NCBI GenBank assembly: GCA_022824605.1 | Contig: JAJDZO010000231.1 | Location: 1 to 7,969, forward strand | Length of the DNA stretch: 7,969 bases | Source: Acidimicrobiia bacterium | GTDB lineage: Bacteria; Actinomycetota; Acidimicrobiia; Acidimicrobiales; Aldehydirespiratoraceae | Direction of reading: 5' to 3' | Part shown: positions 1 through 5,551 of the stretch, piece by piece | Layout of the letters: the number at the start of each line of letters is the position of its first letter | How positions within the stretch are numbered: position 1 is the first letter of the stretch | Notes under the pieces: model-generated | What the model was told of the DNA's origin: nothing | Database searches by the model: none | The model's input: the letters and a program-made list of their open reading frames with translations, nothing else | Program-made: the position numbers and the translations under genes

Positions 1-186
1 GGCGACGGCGTCGTCGTCCACCGGTTGACCGTTCTGAGCGGCGGTCTCAGCGATGGTGGGCCACGACGACTCGGCCGTCTCCGATCGGCGCCGACGCTTG
101 AGCACCAGCCGTCCCACACCGACCAGCGCGCCTGCAACGGCACCGAACTTGACCAGCCGAACGGCTCGAGACACTAGGCGAGGCAT
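1..186 (-). CDS. Hypothetical membrane-anchored protein, N-terminal part (cut by window edge)
   Basis: I do not recognise this gene. The frame opens with ATG at 186 and stays open for 62 codons to the left edge, so the C-terminus is missing. The N-terminus is basic (MPRLVSRAVRLVK). A short hydrophobic stretch follows at about residues 14-29 (FGAVAGALVGVGRLVL), then a KRRRR cluster, then a polar, Ala- and acid-rich tail. This suggests one membrane segment held by positive charges, with the tail probably in the cytoplasm. It lies 44 bp downstream of the stop of the beta-propeller gene on the same strand, so it may share a transcript or use its own start: a TAGGCT hexamer lies 6 nt before the ATG. 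No function can be assigned. Confidence 0.6.
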   Translation of the reverse strand, partial: MPRLVSRAVRLVKFGAVAGALVGVGRLVLKRRRRSETAESSWPTIAETAAQNGQPVDDDAVA

Positions 187-192
187 GAGCGC

Positions 193-198
193 AGCCTA
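193..198 (-). promoter_or_regulatory. Possible -10 element for a leaderless mRNA
   Basis: On the minus strand TAGGCT fits the TAnnnT core of a -10 box and ends 6 nt before the ATG at 186, so transcription would start at the start codon. No convincing -35 is visible. This is weak evidence alone, but the same spacing recurs at greA and at the leuB leader. Confidence 0.25.
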
Positions 199-230
199 CC
201 CCCCAGCGTCCCGGACCGACCGTCACAGGG

Positions 231-2555
231 TTACAGCACCAGGGCGGCCAGGCGCTCCAGGGTCTGAAGATCGTTGACGTGCAGGCGGGCCGGTTGCGAG
301 CCGTCGAAGCCGCCCCAACCCTCGAAGCCGAGAGTCCACAGCTCGTCGCCGATCACGATGCTGCGCACGATCACGTCGGGCGCGTCCTGTGGCCAGCAGA
401 TCGAGACGGACTCCCCGCTTCGGAGCAGTTTCAATCCCTCTCCCTCGTCGGCGAGCACATCCATCCACGGATCGATCTCGCACATGAAGCCGGACATGCC
501 CGACTCGCCCGGCTCACAGGCCAGCACCGCGCTGTAGCCGTCGAAGATCAGGTACTCGAGTTCGGTGGTGAAGTCGTTCATGTCGCTCGACGGCAGGTCC
601 GACTCGGTCAGCCTGCGGCAGGCGGTCTGGCCGGGCTCCTCGCCCTCGATCTCATGGTCGATTCGGCCCACCTCGGTGATGGTGCCGTCGCTCACGCGCA
701 GCACGACCGCACCGGACCATTCGCTCCGCACGGTCACCGGGACTACGGCCAGTTCCTCGGGCGCCCACCACAGGAAGGCCCGGTGGTCCCAGCCGACGTC
801 GTTCCAACCGTCCGGTGCGCTCCACACCGCCACCTCGCGGGGCGCCGACAGGTCGCTCACATCGAACAGCGACACCTTGGACCCGGTGATCCGGCCGTCT
901 AGGTCGGCGTCGGAGCCCACCCCGAGCACCATCGTGTCGCTGATCGGGTGCAGGTAGCTGGAGAATCCGGGGATCTTCAGCTCGCCCAGGATCCGGGGGT
1001 CGGTCGGGTCCGACAGGTCGATGGTGTAGAACGGATCGATCTGGCGGAACGTCACCACGTAGCCGATGTCGCCCACGAAGCGCACCGACTGGACGTGCTC
1101 GCCCCGGCCGATGTCGCCCACGCTGCCGACCTCCACCATCACATCGCCGTCGGTGCTCAAGACACGCACCTGGCTCTCGGACTCATCTCCCCAGGCGTCG
1201 CCGACGGTGGTGACGATCCGCAGGTACCCGGCGTGCTCCGACAACGAGAACTGGTTGCGGATCACCCCCAGAACCTCGCCCGACGAGGCGTAGGAGGCCG
1301 CGCCGTCGCTGATGTCGAAGCGATGCACGCTGGTGCGTCGCTGCCGCCAGGCCTCGCGCCAGTCGTCGTCGGTGCCGTCGTCGTCGAACTCGTCGGAGTC
1401 GATCCAGCGGGTGGTGGCCACATACAGCGACTCGGTGGACGCGTACACGGTGTCGCCCGGCGCCATCACCGCAGTGGACTGCGACGGATCGAAGTCGCCG
1501 CCGATGGGCACGCTGATCACGGTGGTGACCCCGAAGCCCGAGAACACCGACGGAGCATGGACGTCGCCGCAGGGCACCATCAGCGATCCCGTCGAGCTGT
1601 CGGCCGAGCCGAAGGTGTAATGGGGCAGCCAGTCGTCGAGGGTGGAGTCGAGCACTGCGGCCCGGTTGGCTATCTCGGCGACTCCCTCCGCGTCCTCGTT
1701 CTGGGGGTACACGAACGGGAAGTTCCACTGCGGGTCGTAGCGCAGGATCACCCGGGCGGCGCCGCCGACGCTGCGGGCGCTGACATAGTTGCCCTGCACG
1801 TTGAGGGTGGCGACGATCTCGGGGGTGCCGCTCACGTCGATGCGCTGCAGAACGGTCTGGGAGCCGCCGGGTGCGTTGCTGAGCGCCCGGGTGATCAACA
1901 ACAGGCCGTCGCCGTCGATGAACAGCTCCCTTCCCCAGCCTTCGGGCACGGCGACAGAACCGACGGTTCGGCGGCTGGCCGCCTCGACCACCACCAGCTG
2001 ATTCGACGACACCGTGAAGATCCGGCGACCGTCGGTCTTGACGATGTCGGCCTCGTCCACACCGGCCTCCTGGACGTTGGTGCCGGAGAAGTCCACGCCC
2101 TCCGTGGGGGCGGGAGCCGAGGTCGATTGGGCGCTGTCGTCGGCCATGGCTGATTCGGCCACAGCCATCTCCTCCTCTGCCATGTCAAAGTCGGCAGGGC
2201 CCTCCCGAAACACCGGCCCGAACCAGCCGCCCTGATCGAAGCCCCAGGGCCCCACCCGGGCGGAGTACTCGGTGTGCAGGTAGTCGAGCAGCGTGTCGCA
2301 GTCGTCGAAGCGCACCAGCCCGGCGGTGAGCACCACGTCTCCGGGATCGAGATCGATCACCGTGCCGTTGCCGGCGTTGCCGCCGCCGGAGGTGCTGCCG
2401 GGCGTGGCGGTGCTGCCGGGCGTGTCCGTGTTTGCGTCCACGCTGGTGGACGGCTCGGCGGTGCCGGAGATCCCTGGACCTCCCCTGGGGTCGTCGCCGC
2501 CGCAGGAGGCGGCCACGAGCAGAAGGGTGAAGACGAGACCGAGTGTCTTGCGCAT
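231..2555 (-). CDS. Secreted beta-propeller domain lipoprotein
   Basis: This is a 774-residue exported protein of the family described as secreted proteins with a C-terminal beta-propeller domain (Pfam Beta_propel type). Residues 1-18 form a lipoprotein signal (MRKTLGLVFTLLLVAAS then C18). A Gly/Ser/Thr-rich linker follows to about 65. Next is a short conserved segment (FDDCDTLLDYLHTEY, about 83-97) and an acidic Met/Ala-rich stretch (about 122-145). The family hallmark TNVQEAGVDEADIVKTDG is at 159-176. Later hallmarks are DPFYTIDLSDPTDPRILGEL (507-526), IPGFSSYLHP (528-537) and DADLDGRITG followed by KVSLFDVSDLS (549-570). The frame continues upstream to an ATG at 2678, but the added residues break the signal peptide. 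I chose the ATG at 2555, which has GAAAGG 10 nt upstream; the ATG at 2576 is the alternative. The molecular role of the family is poorly known, and nothing links it to amino-acid synthesis beyond position, 127 bp after leuD. Confidence 0.85.
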   Translation of the reverse strand: MRKTLGLVFTLLLVAASCGGDDPRGGPGISGTAEPSTSVDANTDTPGSTATPGSTSGGGNAGNGTVIDLDPGDVVLTAGLVRFDDCDTLLDYLHTEYSARVGPWGFDQGGWFGPVFREGPADFDMAEEEMAVAESAMADDSAQSTSAPAPTEGVDFSGTNVQEAGVDEADIVKTDGRRIFTVSSNQLVVVEAASRRTVGSVAVPEGWGRELFIDGDGLLLITRALSNAPGGSQTVLQRIDVSGTPEIVATLNVQGNYVSARSVGGAARVILRYDPQWNFPFVYPQNEDAEGVAEIANRAAVLDSTLDDWLPHYTFGSADSSTGSLMVPCGDVHAPSVFSGFGVTTVISVPIGGDFDPSQSTAVMAPGDTVYASTESLYVATTRWIDSDEFDDDGTDDDWREAWRQRRTSVHRFDISDGAASYASSGEVLGVIRNQFSLSEHAGYLRIVTTVGDAWGDESESQVRVLSTDGDVMVEVGSVGDIGRGEHVQSVRFVGDIGYVVTFRQIDPFYTIDLSDPTDPRILGELKIPGFSSYLHPISDTMVLGVGSDADLDGRITGSKVSLFDVSDLSAPREVAVWSAPDGWNDVGWDHRAFLWWAPEELAVVPVTVRSEWSGAVVLRVSDGTITEVGRIDHEIEGEEPGQTACRRLTESDLPSSDMNDFTTELEYLIFDGYSAVLACEPGESGMSGFMCEIDPWMDVLADEGEGLKLLRSGESVSICWPQDAPDVIVRSIVIGDELWTLGFEGWGGFDGSQPARLHVNDLQTLERLAALVL
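2391..2424. repeat. Short tandem duplication, period 18, in the lipoprotein linker
   Basis: The 16-mer ggtgctgccgggcgtg occurs at 2391-2406 and again at 2409-2424. On the minus strand it encodes two TPGST(A/S) units in the low-complexity linker after the lipidated cysteine. It is probably a slippage-type duplication in a region under little constraint. Confidence 0.7.
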
Positions 2556-2605
2556 GGAGGTGGGGCCTTTCGTCATGGCGCGCCCGATGGCGGCTGCCTG
2601 TTCGG

Positions 2606-2611
2606 GGTATA
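2606..2611 (-). promoter_or_regulatory. Possible -10 of a promoter for the beta-propeller gene
   Basis: TATACC on the minus strand lies about 45 nt upstream of the chosen start at 2555, in the leuD to beta-propeller gap. The gap (2556-2682) is otherwise GC-rich. No good -35 hexamer is visible 16-18 nt further upstream, so this is only a candidate. Confidence 0.25.
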
Positions 2612-2637
2612 GGACGATGCTGCGCCCGGATTGGTTC

Positions 2638-2674
2638 CCGGGCACACCCGGAATTCTCGCGCCTGGCGGGCGCG
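2638..2674 (-). terminator. Two back-to-back GC hairpins after leuD, possible terminator
   Basis: Just past the leuD stop lie two perfect small hairpins. One is at 2658-2674 (6-bp stem CGCGCC/GGCGCG, 5-nt loop) and one at 2638-2651 (5-bp stem CCGGG/CCCGG, 4-nt loop). No U-tract follows on the minus strand, so this is not a canonical intrinsic terminator. It may end or dampen the greA-leuCD transcript before the beta-propeller gene, or protect the leuD 3' end. Confidence 0.3.
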
Positions 2675-2682
2675 CCACGGTG

Positions 2683-3276
2683 TCAGGGCGTCGCCGGCAG
2701 CCAGGCGAGTCGTCGTCGTTCGTAGTCGTCGATAGCTGCGGTATGGCGCAGGGTCAGGCCGATGTCGTCGAGGCCCTCGACGAAGCGCTGCTGAGTGGAG
2801 GCGTCCATGTCGAAGGCCGCCTCGAATCCGATGGCGGGCGCCTCCACGGTGAGGCGTTCCACATCAACGGTGATCTCCAGGCCGGCATCGGCTTGCACCG
2901 CCGCCATCAACTCCGACGCGGCGGCCGCGGACAGCTGGGCCGGAACCAGCCCGTTCTTGGTGCAATTGTTGCGGAAGATGTCGGCGAAGCGGGGGCTGAT
3001 CACCGCATCGAAGCCGTACTGCTGGATGGCCCACACCGCGTGCTCCCGCGACGAGCCGGTACCGAAGTTGGTGCCGGCCACCAGGATCGACGCCCCGGCG
3101 TAGCGTTCGTCGTTGAGCACGAAATCGCGGCTGTCGCGCCACTCCGAGAACAGACCCTTCTCGAAGCCGGTGCGCGACACCTGCTTGAGCCAGTCCGACG
3201 GGATGATCTGGTCGGTGTCCACATCGCTGCGGTCGAGCGGGACGGCAGTGCCGCTCACCACCCGGGTGGCCTTCAT
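2683..3276 (-). CDS. leuD: 3-isopropylmalate dehydratase small subunit LeuD
   Basis: This is the small (swivel-domain) subunit of the cytoplasmic LeuCD isomerase. LeuCD interconverts 2- and 3-isopropylmalate in leucine synthesis and, in organisms with citramalate synthase, citramalate and methylmalate in isoleucine synthesis. The 197-residue protein has the usual length. It shows VDTDQIIP at 19-26, the family signature GTGSSREHA at 72-80, and FRNNCTKNGLVPAQL at 101-115, the conserved region that helps bind substrate. The ATG at 3276 gives the normal N-terminus (MKATRVVSGTAVPLDRSDVDTD). Its start is 37 nt after the leuC stop, and that gap holds a small hairpin (GCGGC/GCCGC, 3288-3301). No strong Shine-Dalgarno sequence is seen, which suggests coupling with leuC. 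The identification is secure. Confidence 0.96.
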   Translation of the reverse strand: MKATRVVSGTAVPLDRSDVDTDQIIPSDWLKQVSRTGFEKGLFSEWRDSRDFVLNDERYAGASILVAGTNFGTGSSREHAVWAIQQYGFDAVISPRFADIFRNNCTKNGLVPAQLSAAAASELMAAVQADAGLEITVDVERLTVEAPAIGFEAAFDMDASTQQRFVEGLDDIGLTLRHTAAIDDYERRRLAWLPATP

Positions 3277-3313
3277 GGCGTCAACCTGCGGCCGGCGCCG
3301 CGCCCTGTAGCCA

Positions 3314-4723
3314 TCACAGGTCTGCGGGGGCGGCGAAGCGGCCGGCTATGGCGGTGGCCGCGGCCACGGTCGGCGACACCAGATGGGTGCGTCCGCCCCG
3401 GCCCTGGCGTCCCTCGAAATTTCGGTTCGACGTGCTGGCGGCCCGCTCGCCGGGCGTCAACTTGTCGGGGTTCATGGCCAGGCACATGGAGCATCCCGGC
3501 TCGCGCCAGTCGAACCCGGCCGACCGGAAGATCTCCGGCAGCCCCTCGGCCTCGGCCTGGGCCTTCACCTGACCCGAGCCCGGCACCACCAGGGTGCGCA
3601 CGCCCTCGGCTGCCCGCCGGCCCTCGACCACCGCGGCCGCGGCCCGCAGATCCTCGATGCGGCTGTTGGTGCACGATCCGATGAACACGGTGTCCACCGC
3701 CACGTCGCGCATCGGGGTGTGGGGTGCGAGTTCCATATAGCCCAGGGCGCGGGCCGCCGCCTCGCGCCGGGCCGGCTGATCGAAGCTGTCCGGGTGGGGA
3801 ACCGCGCCGTTGAGCGGCACCGACTGCGCGGGGTTGGTGCCCCAGGTCACCATCGGCGAGATGTCGGCGCCGTCGAGGGTCACCTCGGCGTCGAACGAGG
3901 CGTCGCCGTCGGTTCGCAGGGTGCGCCAATCAGCCAGCGCGGCGTCCCACATTTCGCCGACGGGGGCGTGCTCGCGGCCTTGCAGGTACTCGAAGGTGGT
4001 GTCGTCGGGCGCGATCAGCCCGGCCTTGGCGCCCGCCTCGATCGACATGTTGCACACCGTCATGCGGCCCTCCATCGACAGAGCCTCGATCACGGACCCC
4101 CGGTACTCGATGATGCGCCCCACCCCGCCGGTGGTTCCGATGCGGCCGATGACGGCCAGGATCACGTCCTTGGCGGTGGCGTCGGGGCCGAGCGTGCCCT
4201 CCACGGTGACGGCCATGGTGCCGGGCCGCATCTGGGGCAGGGTCTGGGTGGCGAGGACGTGCTCCACCTCGCTGGTGCCGATACCGAAGGCGATCGCTCC
4301 GAAGGCGCCGTGGGAGGACGTGTGGGAGTCGCCGCACACGATGGTCATTCCCGGCTGGGTGAGGCCCTGCTCGGGTCCGATCACATGCACGATGCCCTGC
4401 TTGGCGTGGCCCATCGGGAAGTTGGTGATGCCGAACTCGTCGGTGTTGGCCCGCAGGGTCTCCACCTGGGTGCGGCTCACCGTGTCGGCGATGGGCTTGT
4501 CGATGTCGGCGGTGGGCACGTTGTGGTCCTCGGTGGCCACCGTCAGGTCGGGCCGGCGCACGCCGCGCCCCGAGAGCCTCAACCCGTCGAAGGCCTGCGG
4601 CGAGGTCACCTCGTGCACCAGGTGCAGATCGACGTAGAGCAGGTCGGGCTCGCCGTCGCCGCCGCGGGCCACGGTGTGGCGGTCCCAGATCTTCTCGCTC
4701 AGCGTCCGCGCCCCGGCAGTCAC
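3314..4723 (-). CDS. leuC: 3-isopropylmalate dehydratase large subunit LeuC
   Basis: This is the large, iron-sulfur subunit of the aconitase-family LeuCD isomerase, acting in the cytoplasm on isopropylmalate and, by context, on citramalate. At 469 residues it has the full family length. Visible motifs are CGDSHTSSHGAFG (130-142), FIGSCTNSRIEDL (347-359), PGCSMCLAMNPD (409-420) and NRNFEGRQG (433-441). The three expected [4Fe-4S] cysteine ligands are C351, C411 and C414. The start is GTG at 4723, giving the normal N-terminus with LSEKIWDRH. An overlapping ATG at 4725 is out of frame. The gene lies 30 nt after the small membrane-protein frame and precedes leuD, so it probably belongs to one greA-leuCD transcript, possibly with an extra promoter just before it. 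Confidence 0.97.
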   Translation of the reverse strand: MTAGARTLSEKIWDRHTVARGGDGEPDLLYVDLHLVHEVTSPQAFDGLRLSGRGVRRPDLTVATEDHNVPTADIDKPIADTVSRTQVETLRANTDEFGITNFPMGHAKQGIVHVIGPEQGLTQPGMTIVCGDSHTSSHGAFGAIAFGIGTSEVEHVLATQTLPQMRPGTMAVTVEGTLGPDATAKDVILAVIGRIGTTGGVGRIIEYRGSVIEALSMEGRMTVCNMSIEAGAKAGLIAPDDTTFEYLQGREHAPVGEMWDAALADWRTLRTDGDASFDAEVTLDGADISPMVTWGTNPAQSVPLNGAVPHPDSFDQPARREAAARALGYMELAPHTPMRDVAVDTVFIGSCTNSRIEDLRAAAAVVEGRRAAEGVRTLVVPGSGQVKAQAEAEGLPEIFRSAGFDWREPGCSMCLAMNPDKLTPGERAASTSNRNFEGRQGRGGRTHLVSPTVAAATAIAGRFAAPADL

Positions 4724-4730
4724 ATCCTCG

Positions 4731-4736
4731 ATCCTA
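4731..4736 (-). promoter_or_regulatory. Possible -10 element just before leuC
   Basis: TAGGAT on the minus strand ends 7 nt before the leuC GTG. It could give a nearly leaderless leuC mRNA independent of greA. The AGG and GAGG within the same stretch could equally act as a ribosome-binding site on a longer mRNA. No clear -35 is seen. Confidence 0.2.
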
Positions 4737-4753
4737 GAGCCGCTACCGCCCGC

Positions 4754-4900
4754 TCAGCCGCGGCCGGTGATCACCACTGGGGGTGGATCGTCGCCGGCGG
4801 CCTCCCACACGAACAGAGTTGCCGCCGCCGCAAGCAGCAGCGCTCCCGCGGCGAGGGCCATCTTGGCCCATCTCAGCGTGCGGGGCTGGTCGGCGCCCAA
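4754..4900 (-). CDS. Small single-pass membrane protein, hypothetical
   Basis: I do not recognise this gene. A 48-codon frame begins with TTG at 4900, four nt past the greA stop. A good Shine-Dalgarno sequence (GGAGG, 4913-4917) lies inside the last greA codons, 12 nt upstream. The predicted protein has a short polar N-terminus and one strongly hydrophobic segment at about residues 14-32 (MALAAGALLLAAAATLFVW). A short acidic, proline-rich tail (EAAGDDPPPVVITGRG) follows. An ATG at 4861 would give 35 residues starting at the membrane segment. The tight spacing to greA and the hydrophobic segment favour a real, translationally coupled gene. Its small size and lack of a recognised family keep confidence moderate. 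Confidence 0.45.
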   Translation of the reverse strand: MGADQPRTLRWAKMALAAGALLLAAAATLFVWEAAGDDPPPVVITGRG

Positions 4901-4904
4901 CGGG

Positions 4905-5381
4905 CTAGGACACCTCCACGACGGTGACCTTCTGGGGTCCGGCGGGGGAGTCGAACTCGACCGCGTCGCCCTCGGCCGCACCCAGCAGCGCCTCACCCAT
5001 CGGCGATCCCGGTGACACCACCACCACGTCGTCCTGGCGTTCCTCGATCACCCCGACCAGGAAGCGCTCGGGCTCGTCGTCGCCGTCGTATAGGACCGAG
5101 ACCACCGATCCCAGGATCACGCCGGTGACACCGTCGGCGACCGCAGCCTCGGAGATGATCTCGGAGTTCGTCAGGATCCGGCTCAGATGGGCGATGCGGC
5201 CCTCCATCTTTCCCTGCTCCTCCTTGGCGGCGTGATAGTCGCCGTTCTCGGAGAGGTCGCCGAGTTTGCGGGCGGTCTCGATCTTCTGGGCGATGTCGAT
5301 TCGCCCCCGAGTGGTGAGTTCGGCGAGCTCAGCACTCAGCCGGTCGTGCGCGGCCTGCGAGAGTTGGTGAGCATCGGGCAT
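4905..5381 (-). CDS. greA: Transcription elongation factor GreA
   Basis: GreA enters the RNA polymerase secondary channel and stimulates cleavage of backtracked RNA, restarting stalled complexes. The 158-residue length is standard. The N-terminal coiled coil spans about residues 1-75 and carries the conserved tip motif GDLSENGDYHAAKEEQ at 41-56, with the acidic residues D42 and E45 in the catalytic positions of the family. The C-terminal FKBP-like domain ends with the typical SPMGEALLGAAEGDAVEF segment. The ATG at 5379-5381 gives a normal N-terminus. A -10-like TAGATT ends exactly 6 nt upstream, and there is no Shine-Dalgarno sequence, which suggests a leaderless mRNA. The gene heads a minus-strand set with a small membrane protein and leuCD, an uncommon partner set, and is divergent from leuB. 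Confidence 0.96.
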   Translation of the reverse strand: MPDAHQLSQAAHDRLSAELAELTTRGRIDIAQKIETARKLGDLSENGDYHAAKEEQGKMEGRIAHLSRILTNSEIISEAAVADGVTGVILGSVVSVLYDGDDEPERFLVGVIEERQDDVVVVSPGSPMGEALLGAAEGDAVEFDSPAGPQKVTVVEVS

Positions 5382-5387
5382 CGCAAC

Positions 5388-5393
5388 AATCTA
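5388..5393 (-). promoter_or_regulatory. Probable -10 element of greA, leaderless start
   Basis: TAGATT on the minus strand is followed by 6 nt and then the greA ATG, placing the transcription start at the start codon. The -35 region 17 nt upstream (CGGTCA, 5411-5416) is a poor match. It overlaps the -10 of the opposite-strand promoter. Confidence 0.5.
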
Positions 5394-5405
5394 CCGGCCG
5401 CGGGT

Positions 5406-5411
5406 TATGCT
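5406..5411 (+). promoter_or_regulatory. Probable -10 element of the leuB leader, leaderless start
   Basis: TATGCT (TAnnnT type) is followed by 6 nt and then the GTG at 5418. The -35 position 17 nt upstream (GCAACA, 5383-5388) keeps only the ACA half of TTGACA and overlaps the greA -10. The predicted transcript starts at the leader-peptide GTG. Confidence 0.5.
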
Positions 5412-5417
5412 GACCGC

Positions 5418-5450
5418 GTGGCGAACCGGCCCAGCATCGTAATTCGCTAG
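5418..5450 (+). CDS. Leader peptide with Ile-Val-Ile codons (attenuator)
   Basis: This is a 10-codon frame, GTG to TAG, encoding MANRPSIVIR. Codons 7-9 are ATC GTA ATT, so three adjacent branched-chain codons lie just before the stop. GTA and ATT look uncommon for this GC-rich genome. The stop is followed directly by a strong hairpin (5452-5470) and then a U-tailed terminator (5477-5507), upstream of leuB-ilvE-cimA. This is the layout of ribosome-mediated attenuation: scarcity of charged Ile or Val tRNA would stall the ribosome here and change the downstream RNA folding. No Shine-Dalgarno sequence precedes it, and a -10-like TATGCT ends 6 nt upstream, so translation from a leaderless mRNA is likely. 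There are no leucine codons. A shorter overlapping frame from ATG 5407 lacks any branched-chain codon run. Confidence 0.6.
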   Translation: MANRPSIVIR

Positions 5451-5451
5451 C

Positions 5452-5470
5452 GCGCGCCATCCCGGCGTGC
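5452..5470 (+). promoter_or_regulatory. Hairpin after leader peptide (pause or anti-antiterminator stem)
   Basis: A 7-bp stem (GCGCGCC with GGCGTGC, one G-U pair) with a 5-nt loop ATCCC starts one base past the leader stop codon. Its left arm can alternatively pair with the 5' end of the leader (GTGGCG 5418-5423 with CGCCAT 5455-5460), giving two exclusive folds. A ribosome stalled on the Ile/Val codons would reach into the left arm. Confidence 0.45.
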
Positions 5471-5476
5471 CCTCAA

Positions 5477-5507
5477 CCGTCCACCCAGGTGGGCGGTTTC
5501 TTCATTT
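5477..5507 (+). terminator. Rho-independent terminator in the leuB leader (attenuator)
   Basis: An 8-bp stem (CCGTCCAC at 5477-5484 with GTGGGCGG at 5489-5496, one G-U pair) closes a CCAG tetraloop. It is followed at once by the T-rich run TTTCTTCATTT. It lies between the leader peptide and leuB and ends no larger gene, which marks it as a conditional terminator controlling leuB and the genes after it. Confidence 0.65.
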
Positions 5508-5551
5508 GGCAGGCATCCCAGCAGGATTTCGGAGCGAGAGAGACACCAGAA

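Noticed and set aside
948..2153. A 401-codon plus-strand open frame opposite the beta-propeller gene
   Set aside because: It is antisense to a protein with clear family hallmarks and is His/Val/Gly-rich, as expected of a shadow frame.
2556..2678. Upstream extension of the beta-propeller protein to 2678
   Set aside because: The extra residues would bury the lipoprotein signal peptide. They are Pro/Gly-rich, come from the hairpin-containing spacer, and the frame reaches into the end of the leuD region only by chance.
3383..4927. A 514-codon plus-strand open frame opposite leuC
   Set aside because: It is antisense to a secure leuC and its composition (His, Gly, Val, Arg rich) is typical of GC-rich shadow frames.
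5407..5442. An 11-codon frame MLTAWRTGPAS as the leader peptide
   Set aside because: It has no branched-chain codon cluster, and its ATG overlaps the likely -10 hexamer. The GTG frame at 5418 is better placed.
5489..5551. Longer N-terminus for LeuB starting at an ATG-equivalent codon at 5489
   Set aside because: That start lies inside the terminator stem, adds 21 residues unlike any dehydrogenase N-terminus, and the ATG at 5552 gives the expected beginning just before IGGDGIGPE.
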